NCBI GenBank assembly: GCA_028689545.1
Contig: JAQVCX010000005.1
Coordinates: 1 to 64,000, forward strand
DNA: 64,000 nucleotides
Source: Parabacteroides sp.
GTDB lineage: Bacteria > Bacteroidota > Bacteroidia > Bacteroidales > Tannerellaceae
Reading direction: 5' to 3'
The translations under genes were made by a program, and so were the position numbers. The notes beneath the pieces are model-generated. The model was not told the DNA's origin. It saw nothing but the letters and a program-made list of their open reading frames with translations, and made no database searches. Positions 31,989 to 42,649 of this stretch are shown piece by piece; the stretch's first letter is position 1, and every line of letters begins with the position of its first letter.

Positions 31989-33008
31989 TTATGCCTTCCC
32001 CGCATAAATCCGCCGGATAATATCCACCACCTTCATGCCTTCCAAGACGTTGGTCGTTATGATCTCGCCGGGGGCACCGGAAAGGACGTTGACTACGTTA
32101 CGGATCACGAAGTTGTGGTTTTGGGCGGAGCCTTTGTAAGGGCCATAATCATTGCCGGGGTTGGTAGGAGCCAATTCCGGCATCTCATAATCCTTGATAT
32201 GGCAATATTCTACCTCATTCATATATTGACCGCCGATTTTCACGCTGCCATTCTCGGCCACGATCAGCATGCTGCTTTCCAGATTCTTGTCCCATACCGC
32301 CGTAGAGTAGCTCAAACTGCCCATTCCACCGTTCACGAAATTAAAATTCACGAAGCCGGAATCCTCAAAGGCGGTTAGTTTCTCGTGGTTGAAGTCGGCG
32401 AAACGGGTCTGGATATTACAGATATCCCCGAATAACCAGTACATAATGTCGATGAAATGGGAGAATTGGGTGAATAAGGTACCGCCATCCAAGGTAGCGT
32501 CGCCATGCCAACCCCCGGGTTTATAGTAGCGTTCGTCACGGTTCCAGTAGCAATTCAGCTGTACCATATAGATCTTACCTAATTTCCCGGACTCAACCAT
32601 ATCCTTGATCCATACCGAAGGCGGGGAATATCGGTTTTGCATCACGCAAAATACCTGCTTGCGGAATCTCAACGAGGTATAAACCACTTTCTCGGCATCC
32701 GCCAAGGTCAAGGCCATTGGCTTTTCTATGACCACATGATGTCCGCTCTCTATCGCTCGGATCGCCATCTCGGCATGTAAGCCGTTGGGCGTACAAATAT
32801 TCACCACATCTATATCCAATCCCAAACGGAACAGTTCATCTATATTACGGGCGAAAGGAACCGCGTAGGCCTCGATCCCCAGCTCCTCTTTCGGACGGAT
32901 ATCACACAAAGCGACCAACTCCGCCCCCTCATCCCGGGTAATCATCTCGGCATGACGCTTACCTATATGACCACAGCCGATCACGGCGAAACGTATTTTC
33001 TTATTCAT
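31989..33008 (-). CDS. Gfo/Idh/MocA-family oxidoreductase (WbpB-like)
   Basis: MNKKIRFAVIGCGHIGKRHAEM, HVVIEKPMALTLADAEK; overlaps upstream gene by ATGA. Confidence 0.88.
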   Translation of the reverse strand: MNKKIRFAVIGCGHIGKRHAEMITRDEGAELVALCDIRPKEELGIEAYAVPFARNIDELFRLGLDIDVVNICTPNGLHAEMAIRAIESGHHVVIEKPMALTLADAEKVVYTSLRFRKQVFCVMQNRYSPPSVWIKDMVESGKLGKIYMVQLNCYWNRDERYYKPGGWHGDATLDGGTLFTQFSHFIDIMYWLFGDICNIQTRFADFNHEKLTAFEDSGFVNFNFVNGGMGSLSYSTAVWDKNLESSMLIVAENGSVKIGGQYMNEVEYCHIKDYEMPELAPTNPGNDYGPYKGSAQNHNFVIRNVVNVLSGAPGEIITTNVLEGMKVVDIIRRIYAGKA

Positions 33009-34135
33009 AAAACACTCTTTATAGATTCTATAATATAAGTTTGCTCCTCTTCTGTCATCTCCGTATGAATCGGCAAGGATAATACGGACCGGCTCAAGCG
33101 AGAAGCGACATTCAAGTCTCCGGAAATCCGGCATCGATCCCTCATCACCTCTTGCTCCTGCAAGGGCAATGGATAATAAATCATAGAAGGAATGCCTCGT
33201 TCTTTTAACGCGGCTTGTACTTGATCCCTCTTGTCTACAGCTAACTGTATCGTATATTGATGATAAACATGCGATGAAAAGGCGGATTTTAGCGGTTCGC
33301 ATACAGCATCCAATCCGGCAAAGGCGGCATCGTATCTAGCGGCCACCTTACAACGAGCGGCGGCAAATTCATCTAAATACCGAAGCTTAACATCTAAGAT
33401 AGCGGCCTGCAAGGTATCCAGACGGGAGTTACAACCCACCAGAGAATGATGATATTTCACCTTTTGCCCATGATTGGCGATCATCCGCAGACGTTCGGCC
33501 AATCGCGCGTCGGAAGTAAACATCGCCCCACCATCTCCATAACAAGCCAACGGTTTCGAGGGGAAGAAGGAGGTCGTTCCTATAGCAGCGATCGTACCGG
33601 CTTTCTTCACCGTTCCATCCGAGAACGTATAATTAGCGCCGATGGATTGGGCATTATCCTCAATTACATATAGATCATGACGGCCAGCGATACGCAAGAT
33701 CGATTCCATATCACAACACTGGCCGAAAAGATGAACCGCGATAATAGCTCTCGTCTTTTCAGACAAGGCATCTTCTATCTTTTCTGGGTCTATATTGAAT
33801 GTCCCGGGATCTACATCCACTAATACCGGCACTAGGCCCAAAGCCAAAGCTACCTCAGCCGCGGCGATATATGTAAAAGCAGGAACGATCACCTCATCGC
33901 CCGGATGTAAGCCGAATGCCATCAAGGAGATTTGCAAGGCATCCGTGCCATTACCGCACGGGATCATATAAGGAACACCTAGGTAATCTGATAAATGGTT
34001 ACAAAATCCCTTCACCTGAGGGCCGTTGATAAAGGCGCAAGCATCTATCACCGTTTGCATGGCGGGATCGATCTCGCTACGCAAACGTTCATACTGCTTC
34101 CGCAGGTCTACCATCTGTATTTGTCTATCCGGCAT
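33005..34135 (-). CDS. DegT/DnrJ/EryC1/StrS aminotransferase (WbpE/PorR-like)
   Basis: QMVDLRKQYERLRSEID, CGNGTDALQISLMAFGLHPGDEVIVPAFTYIA, FFPSKPLACYGDGGAMFT. Confidence 0.9.
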   Translation of the reverse strand: MPDRQIQMVDLRKQYERLRSEIDPAMQTVIDACAFINGPQVKGFCNHLSDYLGVPYMIPCGNGTDALQISLMAFGLHPGDEVIVPAFTYIAAAEVALALGLVPVLVDVDPGTFNIDPEKIEDALSEKTRAIIAVHLFGQCCDMESILRIAGRHDLYVIEDNAQSIGANYTFSDGTVKKAGTIAAIGTTSFFPSKPLACYGDGGAMFTSDARLAERLRMIANHGQKVKYHHSLVGCNSRLDTLQAAILDVKLRYLDEFAAARCKVAARYDAAFAGLDAVCEPLKSAFSSHVYHQYTIQLAVDKRDQVQAALKERGIPSMIYYPLPLQEQEVMRDRCRISGDLNVASRLSRSVLSLPIHTEMTEEEQTYIIESIKSVL

Positions 34136-34158
34136 CTTTCTTTATTCAAACTATGTAA

Positions 34159-34262
34159 ATGGCACGCAGATAACGCAGATTGGGCAGAAGGACACAGATA
34201 TATAATGATATAAATAAATTATCTGCGTTCATCTGCCCAATCTGTGTCATCTGCGTGCCATA
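34159..34262. repeat. long imperfect inverted repeat built of CGCAGAT/CACAGAT words
   Basis: ATGGCACGCAGATAACGCAGATTGGGCAGAAGGACACAGATA ... TATCTGCGTTCATCTGCCCAATCTGTGTCATCTGCGTGCCAT. Confidence 0.9.
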
Positions 34263-34265
34263 TTA

Positions 34266-36305
34266 TTATTTCACCTCGCTACCCGGTTTCACCTCTTTCT
34301 CCGGGGTGATAACGGCCAGCTTTCCATCGAAATTCTCGGCAGAGAGAATCATGCCCTCGGAAACAATGCCTTTCAGCTTGCGGGGAGCTAAGTTAGCAAT
34401 GAAGCAAACTTGCTTGCCTACCAATTCCTCGGGTTTATAATGCTGGGCGATACCCGATACGATCGTGCGTTTCTCCAGGCCATCGTCTATACGGAACTGA
34501 AGCAGCTTATCCGCTTTCGGAACCTTCACGCATTCCAGCACCGTACCCACGCGGATATCCAGTTTCATGAAATCATCGAACTCTATATTCTCACGGATCG
34601 GTTTCGCCTTATAGTTCGCCTCCTCATTCGCTTTCTTCGTATCCAATAGTTTCTGCACCTGCGCCTCGATCACGCTATCCTCTATCTTCTCGAACAGTAA
34701 CTCTGCCTTGCCCAATGGATGACCGGCCTCCAATAGATCCGTAGCACCTAGGCGATTCCATCCCAACGGTTCCACATTCAGCATCTTGTTCAGTTTCTCC
34801 ATGCTAAACGGCAAGAACGGCTCGAAAGCGATCGCCAGATTAGCCGTAATCTGCAAAGCGATATTCATGACCGTAGCGACACGGGGCATATCCGTCTTCG
34901 CCAATTTCCATGGCTCCATATCGGCTAGATACTTATTTCCGATACGGGCCAGGTTCATCGCCTCTTTCTGCGCATCGCGGAAGTGGTAGGTATCCAACAG
35001 GCGTTCCACGTTCTCTTTCACGTCCGCAAAATCCTTCAAGGTCTGACGATCGTAATCTGTCAACTCGCCAGCCGCCGGCACCTTACCCTCGAAATACTTA
35101 TCCGTAAGAACCAACGCACGGTTCACGAAGTTTCCTAGGATAGCTACCAACTCGTTATTATTGCGAGCCTGGAAATCTTTCCACGTAAAATCATTATCCT
35201 TTGTCTCCGGTGCGTTGGCCGTCAAGACATAGCGCAATACGTCTTGCTTGCCCGGCATATCCTCCAGATACTCGTTCAACCAAACCGCCCAGTTGCGAGA
35301 AGTAGAGATCTTGTCGCCCTCCAAGTTCAAGAACTCGTTGGCGGGGACATTCTCAGGCAAGTTATAAGAACCTTCCGCTTTCAGCATGGAAGGGAACACG
35401 ATGCAATGGAACACGATATTGTCTTTACCGATGAAATGGACCATTTTAGTCTCAGGGTCCTTCCACCAAGTCTCCCAGCTATCCGGCAGCAACTCCTTCG
35501 TATTGGAAATATAACCGATCGGAGCGTCGAACCATACATACAGGACCTTTCCTTCCGCCCCCTCCACGGGAACAGGGATACCCCAATCCAAGTCACGGCT
35601 CACCGCACGGGGTTGCAGGCCCATATCCAGCCAGCTCTTACACTGTCCGTATACGTTCGGCTTCCATTCCTTATGTCCTTCCAATATCCACTGGCGCAAG
35701 AACGGCTCCCACTTATCCAAAGGCAGATACCAATGCTTCGTCTCCCGCATCACCGGCTTGCTGCCACTGATAGCGGATTTCGGGTTGATCAGATCCGTGG
35801 CGCTGAGGGAAGTACCGCAAGCCTCGCATTGGTCGCCATACGCCTTCTCGTTGCCACAATGCGGACAAGTACCCGTGATGTAGCGGTCGGCCAAGAATTG
35901 CTTCGCCTCCTCATCGTAGTATTGCTCGCTTGTTTTCTCGATAAATTCGCCTTTATCATGCAATGTACGGAAGAAATCCGAGGCCATCTGATGATGCGTA
36001 GCGGAAGTGGTACGGGAATAGATATCAAACGTAATACCGAACTCCTCGAACGATTTCTTGATAATACCGTGGTAACGATCCACCACATCCTGCGGTGTCA
36101 CCCCCTCTTTCTTCGCTCTCAACGTGATGGGTACCCCATGCTCGTCTGAACCACCAATCATCAGCACTTCCTCCCCCTTCAAACGAAGGTAACGGGCATA
36201 AATATCAGCAGGCACATACACCCCGGCCAAGTGTCCGATATGCACCGGTCCGTTCGCATACGGCAACGCCGTAGTAATCAGCGTTCTCTTAAAATGTTTT
36301 TCCAT
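34266..36305 (-). CDS. metG: methionyl-tRNA synthetase
   Basis: [18 protein letters not shown], zinc-knuckle [27 protein letters not shown]-terminal tRNA-binding domain. Confidence 0.97.
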   Translation of the reverse strand: MEKHFKRTLITTALPYANGPVHIGHLAGVYVPADIYARYLRLKGEEVLMIGGSDEHGVPITLRAKKEGVTPQDVVDRYHGIIKKSFEEFGITFDIYSRTTSATHHQMASDFFRTLHDKGEFIEKTSEQYYDEEAKQFLADRYITGTCPHCGNEKAYGDQCEACGTSLSATDLINPKSAISGSKPVMRETKHWYLPLDKWEPFLRQWILEGHKEWKPNVYGQCKSWLDMGLQPRAVSRDLDWGIPVPVEGAEGKVLYVWFDAPIGYISNTKELLPDSWETWWKDPETKMVHFIGKDNIVFHCIVFPSMLKAEGSYNLPENVPANEFLNLEGDKISTSRNWAVWLNEYLEDMPGKQDVLRYVLTANAPETKDNDFTWKDFQARNNNELVAILGNFVNRALVLTDKYFEGKVPAAGELTDYDRQTLKDFADVKENVERLLDTYHFRDAQKEAMNLARIGNKYLADMEPWKLAKTDMPRVATVMNIALQITANLAIAFEPFLPFSMEKLNKMLNVEPLGWNRLGATDLLEAGHPLGKAELLFEKIEDSVIEAQVQKLLDTKKANEEANYKAKPIRENIEFDDFMKLDIRVGTVLECVKVPKADKLLQFRIDDGLEKRTIVSGIAQHYKPEELVGKQVCFIANLAPRKLKGIVSEGMILSAENFDGKLAVITPEKEVKPGSEVK

Positions 36306-36409
36306 ACCTTGTGTTCTCTTTTTGAGGGACAAAGGTACGGAATAATTTGGTTAGATAAAAAAGAATGGTTTCCTTTGCTGCGAAGTATTCATTTAATCAG
36401 CAATTAACT

Positions 36410-36604
36410 ATGTTAAAAGAATTAGGGAAGTTTTTACTGGACGTAGCTAAGCTCATCATCGGTGGGGTTATTTTAGCTACGATTATGAATGACGTAACAA
36501 GCTGATGGTTGATTTACGGGGTTGGAAGTACCGCTGTTCTCACATTCATTTCCATCGGATTGTATTTAATCACTAATAATAATAAAGAGGAGGGACAAAT
36601 ATGA
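36410..36604 (+). pseudogene. DUF6722-like small membrane protein with in-frame TGA
   Basis: MLKELGKFLLDVAKLIIGGVILATIMNDVTS*WLIYGVGSTAVLTFISIGLYLITNNNKEEGQI*; internal TGA at 36503-36505, final TGA 36602-36604. Confidence 0.65.
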
Positions 36605-36711
36605 TTACACCAGCAGTCGCAGTATTCGGCACATTTGCTATTATTGGCATAATCGGCTGTATCATTATCAGCACCAAACGAGGGAGAGACTGGTTAAAGA
36701 AGTTCGATTAG
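36601..36711 (+). CDS. small membrane protein (36 aa), coupled by ATGA overlap to the preceding ORF
   Basis: MITPAVAVFGTFAIIGIIGCIIISTKRGRDWLKKFD. Confidence 0.55.
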   Translation: MITPAVAVFGTFAIIGIIGCIIISTKRGRDWLKKFD

Positions 36712-36778
36712 TCGCATACTCATCAGTACAAAAAAAGGAAGGGATTGGATTGATAGGGTATTGAAATAAGATATGGAG

Positions 36779-36803
36779 CGGGTGGCAAATGCCACCCGTT
36801 TTT
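36779..36803. terminator. terminator hairpin
   Basis: CGGGTGGC AAAT GCCACCCG TTTTT. Confidence 0.9.
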
Positions 36804-38088
36804 ATTTAAACCCAAACCTATACACCAGCGCCAACCGGAAGTTTAGCATGAAATGGGTAGCGGAGAATGTCTCCGTAGTCTCGCTCACCTGTGTATCATA
36901 ATCCCGCTTGTAGGTGGAGGCATCAAAGATAATTCGTGAGCCAAAGCCAAGGCCCGCCTCAAAAGCGAAGTTTCCGGAGATAGGTTGCAAATAATTCAGC
37001 ATCGCCCCGATACCGAAGAACTGTCCGGTCTCTCCATGTCCTAGCGGCTCATTATCGCGTACGTTAAAGTTACCGTATTTCATCTGCAAGCCCACGTTGA
37101 ATCCCCGATAAGTGCCATCATCGTTAAACCATAGGCGAGGCTCCAAAGATAACACCGACACTCCCCACAAATTATTAGGGTTTCCTTTATAGCCAAACCG
37201 CGAATACGTACCACCTAGTACGATAGACCCCCAACCTCCAAACATATACTCCAATTCCAAGTTGGGCATGATAGATCCCGTCTTCAGTTCCGCGCCATTC
37301 TTTCCGATGCTCAAGCCCGGAGAGACCGTAAACCAAGGGAGCAAATTACTCCTGACAGTCAAGTTCATCATTTGGTATGTAGGATAGACCTTCTCCGTCT
37401 TCACGGCACGAGTCGCCTCCTGTCGGGGTTGAGACACGGTATACCGCTGTTCCGGGGCTTGTGGCTCAGGCGTTACGGCCACCGTTTCCTGCCGGGTAAT
37501 CCTAGGCTCCGTCGGAGCTACCGGCACTTGCCTCACCTGCTCCTTAGCAGGAGGAGCCACCGGGATCATCGCCCCCTCCTCATAAGGAAGATCGGCCTTG
37601 TTACCGAGCACGACATAAGCGAAGACCTCATCATCCGCGCAAAGATCCGGATCATTGAGCACGTAAATATACGGAACCTCCGTATATCGTTTTAGGCTCG
37701 CAGAGATAGCCGGAATAGATTGATCCATGGAATAGAAGATCTGTTTATTGGCGAACTCTGGCATAGCGAAATACAGCAGATACACATGCACGCTATTCCC
37801 CCACTCCCCACTACGGTCTACGTAATAGGAAATATGTTTATTATCAAGCTCGTATTTGTTTTTAAGATATTTCCTCACGGTATTTCCCCGCCACATGGCA
37901 GTGTTGACGGCGGTTTTGGATACCGCCCCTGTCTCGGTATAGATATGTGAGACGATCAGCACATGAAACTCCCCATCCATCAAAGGATTCATCACCGGCC
38001 AGATCTTCCGGTTCAGTCGTTCCATCTCTATAGAATTATTCCCGTAGGTAGCCTGAATATCGACCTCTCCGGGTATAAAGGAAAACAA
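36802..38088 (-). pseudogene. 5'-truncated DUF3575 domain-containing outer-membrane protein
   Basis: Body (FSFIPGEVDI ... NLTVRSNLLPWFTVSPGLSIG) matches DUF3575, but the ORF start is TTG, with no signal peptide and no ATG back to an upstream TAG. Confidence 0.65.
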
Positions 38089-38113
38089 GAATGAATCACC
38101 CTTGGAATTCTCG

Positions 38114-39865
38114 TTATCCGACTGCCCATGGGCGATAAAGGACCTCCCACATTTTACAGACCTTCCCGGCCGCTATATACACCACATAAGTCCTCATGTG
38201 ATAGGCGGGAAACTGACGGTTGATATCGGCGGCGTATCCTTTTACCTGCTCCGCGTCATCCGGACGCACGGATTCCAAGGCCTCAACCGATGCCGCATCC
38301 TTGGCCTTGAAGTACTTAAACTCCACCACCCGGCAGTCATTATGAAATGCGGTGCCCGGTATACCCGTCAAGACCAGATCCGCACGCCCGCTGGGCAAGT
38401 TTTGCTCCACGGCGAAAGTATAACAGAAACTCAAATAGCGGCTCAGTACCTCATAGAAGGAACAACGGATGAAATTCTCGTTCATCTTATCGAATACCTG
38501 CGCGGGGAACTGGCCTAGATATTCCTTGAAATAGTTCTCTATCAAGGGTTCCAACTGGAGATGATCCATAAAAGCCTCATAGATCGGTACAAAACGACGA
38601 GCATCATCACTGATCCGATTCAGCTCATTGTAGTAATTCATGTAGACACTATGCGCCGTCAAGTTGGGAAGCGTCATCTTGAACTGATTTTTTAGCGTTG
38701 TCATCCCCAGATAATAAAGGCTGATCGGATAAAACCTCGGATCGAAGAACTTATGCTTATTGAATTTGCTCCTCAAATCCGGTTGCGAGTAAATCAACTC
38801 ACCATCGATCACCAAGGCATCCAGCATCTCCTTCGCATTCTCCAAGGTGATGGTGAGGCGACGGATCCAATTCATGCCCGTACGAAGATTCCTGTCTACC
38901 ATCTCGTCGGGGACACCTCCCTTTAACTCAGCGAAATTCTTAAAGAAATACGTCAATATAGTGGAGTTAAACAATGGGCGCGCGTTGGGCAAGAAGCGGT
39001 AGCCATCGTAATTATTCACGATCAATGTCCAAAGCTCATCGAACCGATCCTCATTATTACCATATTTCCGGATAACATAGCGAAGATATTCCGAGGCCTC
39101 CTCGTGCGTGAAGCCCAGCATCTCCGTGAAGGTAGGCTCAAAAGTAAGGTTCTCGGCTATATTGTAGCCACTCGTCAAGTCATCCATAGCGACCGGCAAT
39201 ACGCCCGTACAAAAGCAAGTACGGACACTACCCTCTCCGATCCCCGCCTTGATCACCAGGAAAAAAGTACGCAAGAAACTATCGCCGGTAGTGACGGACT
39301 CGTAAAGCGGATCCTTATAGGCTGTCAGCAATTGATTGGTGAAGTTATCGTATTCGTCGATCAATATATAAACCTTGGGCAGATCATGCATACGGGCGAA
39401 AGCAAGGACTTCCTCCAGCATTTGGGTAGCGTTGCCCTTGGTCGAGAACTTGAAGTCCCCGAATAGGTCTCGGTTATGCTCCACCATGATCTCCACCGGG
39501 GTACAATTCAAGTCATTGAAGTTTTACTCCAACCCCTCCATCGTATTATCCACCACCATCTTCGAGAAGTCATAACGGATAATCAAGTATTGGCTATGCT
39601 CCGTAGTCGGATTTGCCCCGATCCACGTACCGCCAAACAGCTCATCGAAACGACGCGCCTTGCTACGGTCGTAATAATGGGCGAGCATGGAGACTAGCAG
39701 ACTTTTGCCAAAACAACAGGGTCGCAGGAACACGGGAGCGTTATAACGTTCCAGATAAGGAATGAACCGCGTCTTGTCCACATAATAAAAACCACGCTCG
39801 CGCATTTCGGCGAAATCCGCCACGGCATAGGGTATAGTTATATCTGCTATCATATGATTCTCCAT
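38114..39865 (-). pseudogene. AAA-ATPase-like / PD-(D/E)XK nuclease superfamily protein interrupted by in-frame TAA
   Basis: Two ORFs (39524-39865, 38114-39511) in the same frame separated by TAA at 39526-39524 (EGLE*NFNDLNCTPVEI); VEFKYFKAKDAAS nuclease motif; Walker A reads RPCCFGKS. Confidence 0.8.
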
Positions 39866-39947
39866 TCTTCAAGGTTTCCTTTCGCTTCCATATCCAGTCC
39901 CCGGGGCAACAGCCGCATTTGGCTGATAAAATCCGGCTGTCGTAAGA

Positions 39948-40745
39948 TTATTTATAGGGATTGATAATCTCCGTGAACGTCTTTTCTTCAACCAGCGTGC
40001 CATCCACCGTAATACCGATCGAGATTTTCGACTTGGATTCATTATCCAGCTTCACCGTGAGATGATAGCTGTGCGAAGGCTCCAAGGTGAGGGTGCTCGA
40101 ATAGGTATGAGGTACGCTCTCGCCGGGCAAGGTGAGGCTGACTGTATATTGCAAGGCCCTTCCCGCCGTGCCTACGTTGAAATAGGAGGTCTTGTAACTA
40201 TAGTTGCTCTTGTCGAAGGTGAAGCTGCGGCTCGACGCATCGGCGGCATACAGGGTGATCTTATAGCTTGAGAGGAGTTTCTTGATAAAGTCGCTGAACT
40301 CTACATTTACCGAGGAATTTGCCAAGGCGCATTTCAGCGTTACCTCCGTTGCCACCACGGGCTTGACGGTAAACAAGGTATCATCCGCCAAACGAGCCTG
40401 CCCCCAACCGCTATTGGTACGCTCGGCCTCGCCCTCCGTACAGCTCTCTGCCGTGAGAAGGTAGCCGGATCCCGCGCCACAAGTGATGGGGGAACCGGCG
40501 ATATCGCCGTATTTACGAGAGGAGAATACCACCGTCTCGCCCCGGGAAAGGCTCACGTTGAAATCCTTCACATCAAAACCGGACAAGGCACGGGTAACGA
40601 CCTCTACTTTCGAGGTATCGACTACGGATAGCCAGATCTCGCCTTTCTCTTCGCTAAGCGCAGGTTCCTCCTCGTTCGTACAAGAGGCGAATGAGAAGAA
40701 ACACAGGGCGGATAATAGATATAGGATTCGCTTATTCATAATCAT
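39948..40745 (-). CDS. DUF4493-type lipoprotein
   Basis: Lipobox FSFASCTNEEE; DUF4493-like TESCTEGEAERTNSGWGQARL region. Confidence 0.75.
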   Translation of the reverse strand: MIMNKRILYLLSALCFFSFASCTNEEEPALSEEKGEIWLSVVDTSKVEVVTRALSGFDVKDFNVSLSRGETVVFSSRKYGDIAGSPITCGAGSGYLLTAESCTEGEAERTNSGWGQARLADDTLFTVKPVVATEVTLKCALANSSVNVEFSDFIKKLLSSYKITLYAADASSRSFTFDKSNYSYKTSYFNVGTAGRALQYTVSLTLPGESVPHTYSSTLTLEPSHSYHLTVKLDNESKSKISIGITVDGTLVEEKTFTEIINPYK

Positions 40746-40760
40746 AATTCAATATTACAT

Positions 40761-42629
40761 TTATTGTTCGTAAGAGAATGTCAAGTTATCGATTGTCAAC
40801 ATTGCACCACGAGATGCTGATTCATATCGTCCATTATAATTCGTAGTCTTAATAGAAGAAGTCTCTTCTGACTGATTGTAAGAAGCGTGGTTCGAAGAAG
40901 TAATCATAATACTCAACCGTGTTGCTTTTAAAGAATAATCTGAATATACAATTGGCACTTCAAACTCCGTATAGTCGGAAACTGAGGTTAAAGCTTTACT
41001 AGCCGTTCCTATTATAGTATTTCCATTCAACAAAGAGATCGTCACTATTCCGGTCTCACTATTATCATTCCCGTCTTGTACATACTTATAATATCCCTTC
41101 AGTATTAATGGACGTGATTCAAAACCTACACCTTCATTATAGCTCTCAATTCCATTAACATAAGAATAAGAACCAAGGAAAAGTTTTCCCGCAGATCGAT
41201 TAGCTATAGTAGGCACATTTCGATTATAGTAACCTGAACTTCCAGTAGTCTTACTATCATCTGAAGGAGAAGTTCCATTTGCATCCCATGCTACATTACG
41301 GATGACCATGGCATTAGCTTTATTTTGCGCAGACAAATTTTGATATACACCTGGAGTTTCAGATCCTCCTCCACCCCAAATACCATAACTAGGGACTATT
41401 CCTGTCCAAGACAATGTAGTATTGTAGGTAGAAGGAATAACAAACCATGAATTTCTGTTCGAGCTATTCGTATTGCAGGTTTTCACATTTACACTTGCCC
41501 AATTGCTAGGTTCATTAATTGTAAAATTACAAGTATTCTGGTAATACGATCCTAATGCCGTAGCTCTCCATCTCCCCCCCTGATTCATTCCGGAAATATT
41601 CACAGTTTCCTTCAACTCCTCAAAATCCCCATTAGGAACAGGAAAAGCGCTTTCCGTCATCACCTGTAAAGAGTTACTATATACCTCAAAAAAGTTTGAT
41701 CGTAAAAAATACGTTGTAGATGGATTCAATCCTTCTACGATCCATTTATCTGCTTTCTTAACAGCTTGAATCCAATTAGAGCCATCCGCAGAAACCTCAT
41801 ATTTTGCATTCAACAAGATTTCTTCATCAGTCAACCCCTCTGGTTTGTATGCTATATCCTTTGCTGTCATCGGCGTGATATACACAAACTTGCTCCACGC
41901 ATCGCCATCGCTTTGCGCGGGAAGGGTGAAGGACGGCAGATCCGGGTCGCATTGAACGATGTAGCGTATACGTCTCACCAGATCGCTGTAACTCCAAGTA
42001 TGCGAGACTGACTCACCTAATTTATTCTGACCGGCTAGGATCAGGTTATACGTCTTACCCTTGCCGCCGGAGACAAAGAAGTCCTCGCCATTGGTCAATG
42101 TATGCGAAAGCGTGGCTCCCGAGCCACCGGTCTCCGATACTGTCAAGGTATAGAAATTATATTGGCCCACTAATTTATCCGCCATCTGAGGATGAATGAC
42201 GGCGCTCATCAAAGAAGCCGTAAGGGAGACCGATTTCACCTCGCCCGCCGTGATCGTCACCTTGCCGCTCTCTCCATAAAAATAAGGGACGGCAGACATG
42301 CCCGCCTCCTCGCCATAAGACGCTCTCACCCGATACTCTCCGGTGGGTAGGAAACATCCCGCCTCCACGCCCGGCTGCAGGGTCTTCACGGTCTCGCCCG
42401 TGGCGGCGCTGACTATCGTTATCGTGAAATCAGAGGCGGCGGGGATCGCGCCTTCCGCCAGCGAAGCCTTCGTCAGCACGTCGCCGACAACAGCCTCCAC
42501 CTCGATGCCGCTGAGGAGCAAGCGCCCTTGGCCCTCAGCGCCATCGCGGCGGAGAACCTCGTCGGCGCATCCCGCCATCATCCAGCAAAGGGTGGCCAAA
42601 GTCATTATCTGTCGTATCATCTTTCTCAT
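40761..42629 (-). CDS. DUF4493-type lipoprotein with PCMD-like C-terminus
   Basis: Lipobox MMAGCADE; N-terminal DUF4493-like, C-terminal FPVPNGDFEELKETVN ... MLTIDNLTFSYEQ. Confidence 0.7.
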   Translation of the reverse strand: MRKMIRQIMTLATLCWMMAGCADEVLRRDGAEGQGRLLLSGIEVEAVVGDVLTKASLAEGAIPAASDFTITIVSAATGETVKTLQPGVEAGCFLPTGEYRVRASYGEEAGMSAVPYFYGESGKVTITAGEVKSVSLTASLMSAVIHPQMADKLVGQYNFYTLTVSETGGSGATLSHTLTNGEDFFVSGGKGKTYNLILAGQNKLGESVSHTWSYSDLVRRIRYIVQCDPDLPSFTLPAQSDGDAWSKFVYITPMTAKDIAYKPEGLTDEEILLNAKYEVSADGSNWIQAVKKADKWIVEGLNPSTTYFLRSNFFEVYSNSLQVMTESAFPVPNGDFEELKETVNISGMNQGGRWRATALGSYYQNTCNFTINEPSNWASVNVKTCNTNSSNRNSWFVIPSTYNTTLSWTGIVPSYGIWGGGGSETPGVYQNLSAQNKANAMVIRNVAWDANGTSPSDDSKTTGSSGYYNRNVPTIANRSAGKLFLGSYSYVNGIESYNEGVGFESRPLILKGYYKYVQDGNDNSETGIVTISLLNGNTIIGTASKALTSVSDYTEFEVPIVYSDYSLKATRLSIMITSSNHASYNQSEETSSIKTTNYNGRYESASRGAMLTIDNLTFSYEQ

Positions 42630-42649
42630 ATCCTTATATTCCTGTTTTT

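Noticed and set aside
35244-36149. 301-aa plus-strand ORF opposite metG
   Set aside because: Shadow of the conserved MetG coding sequence.
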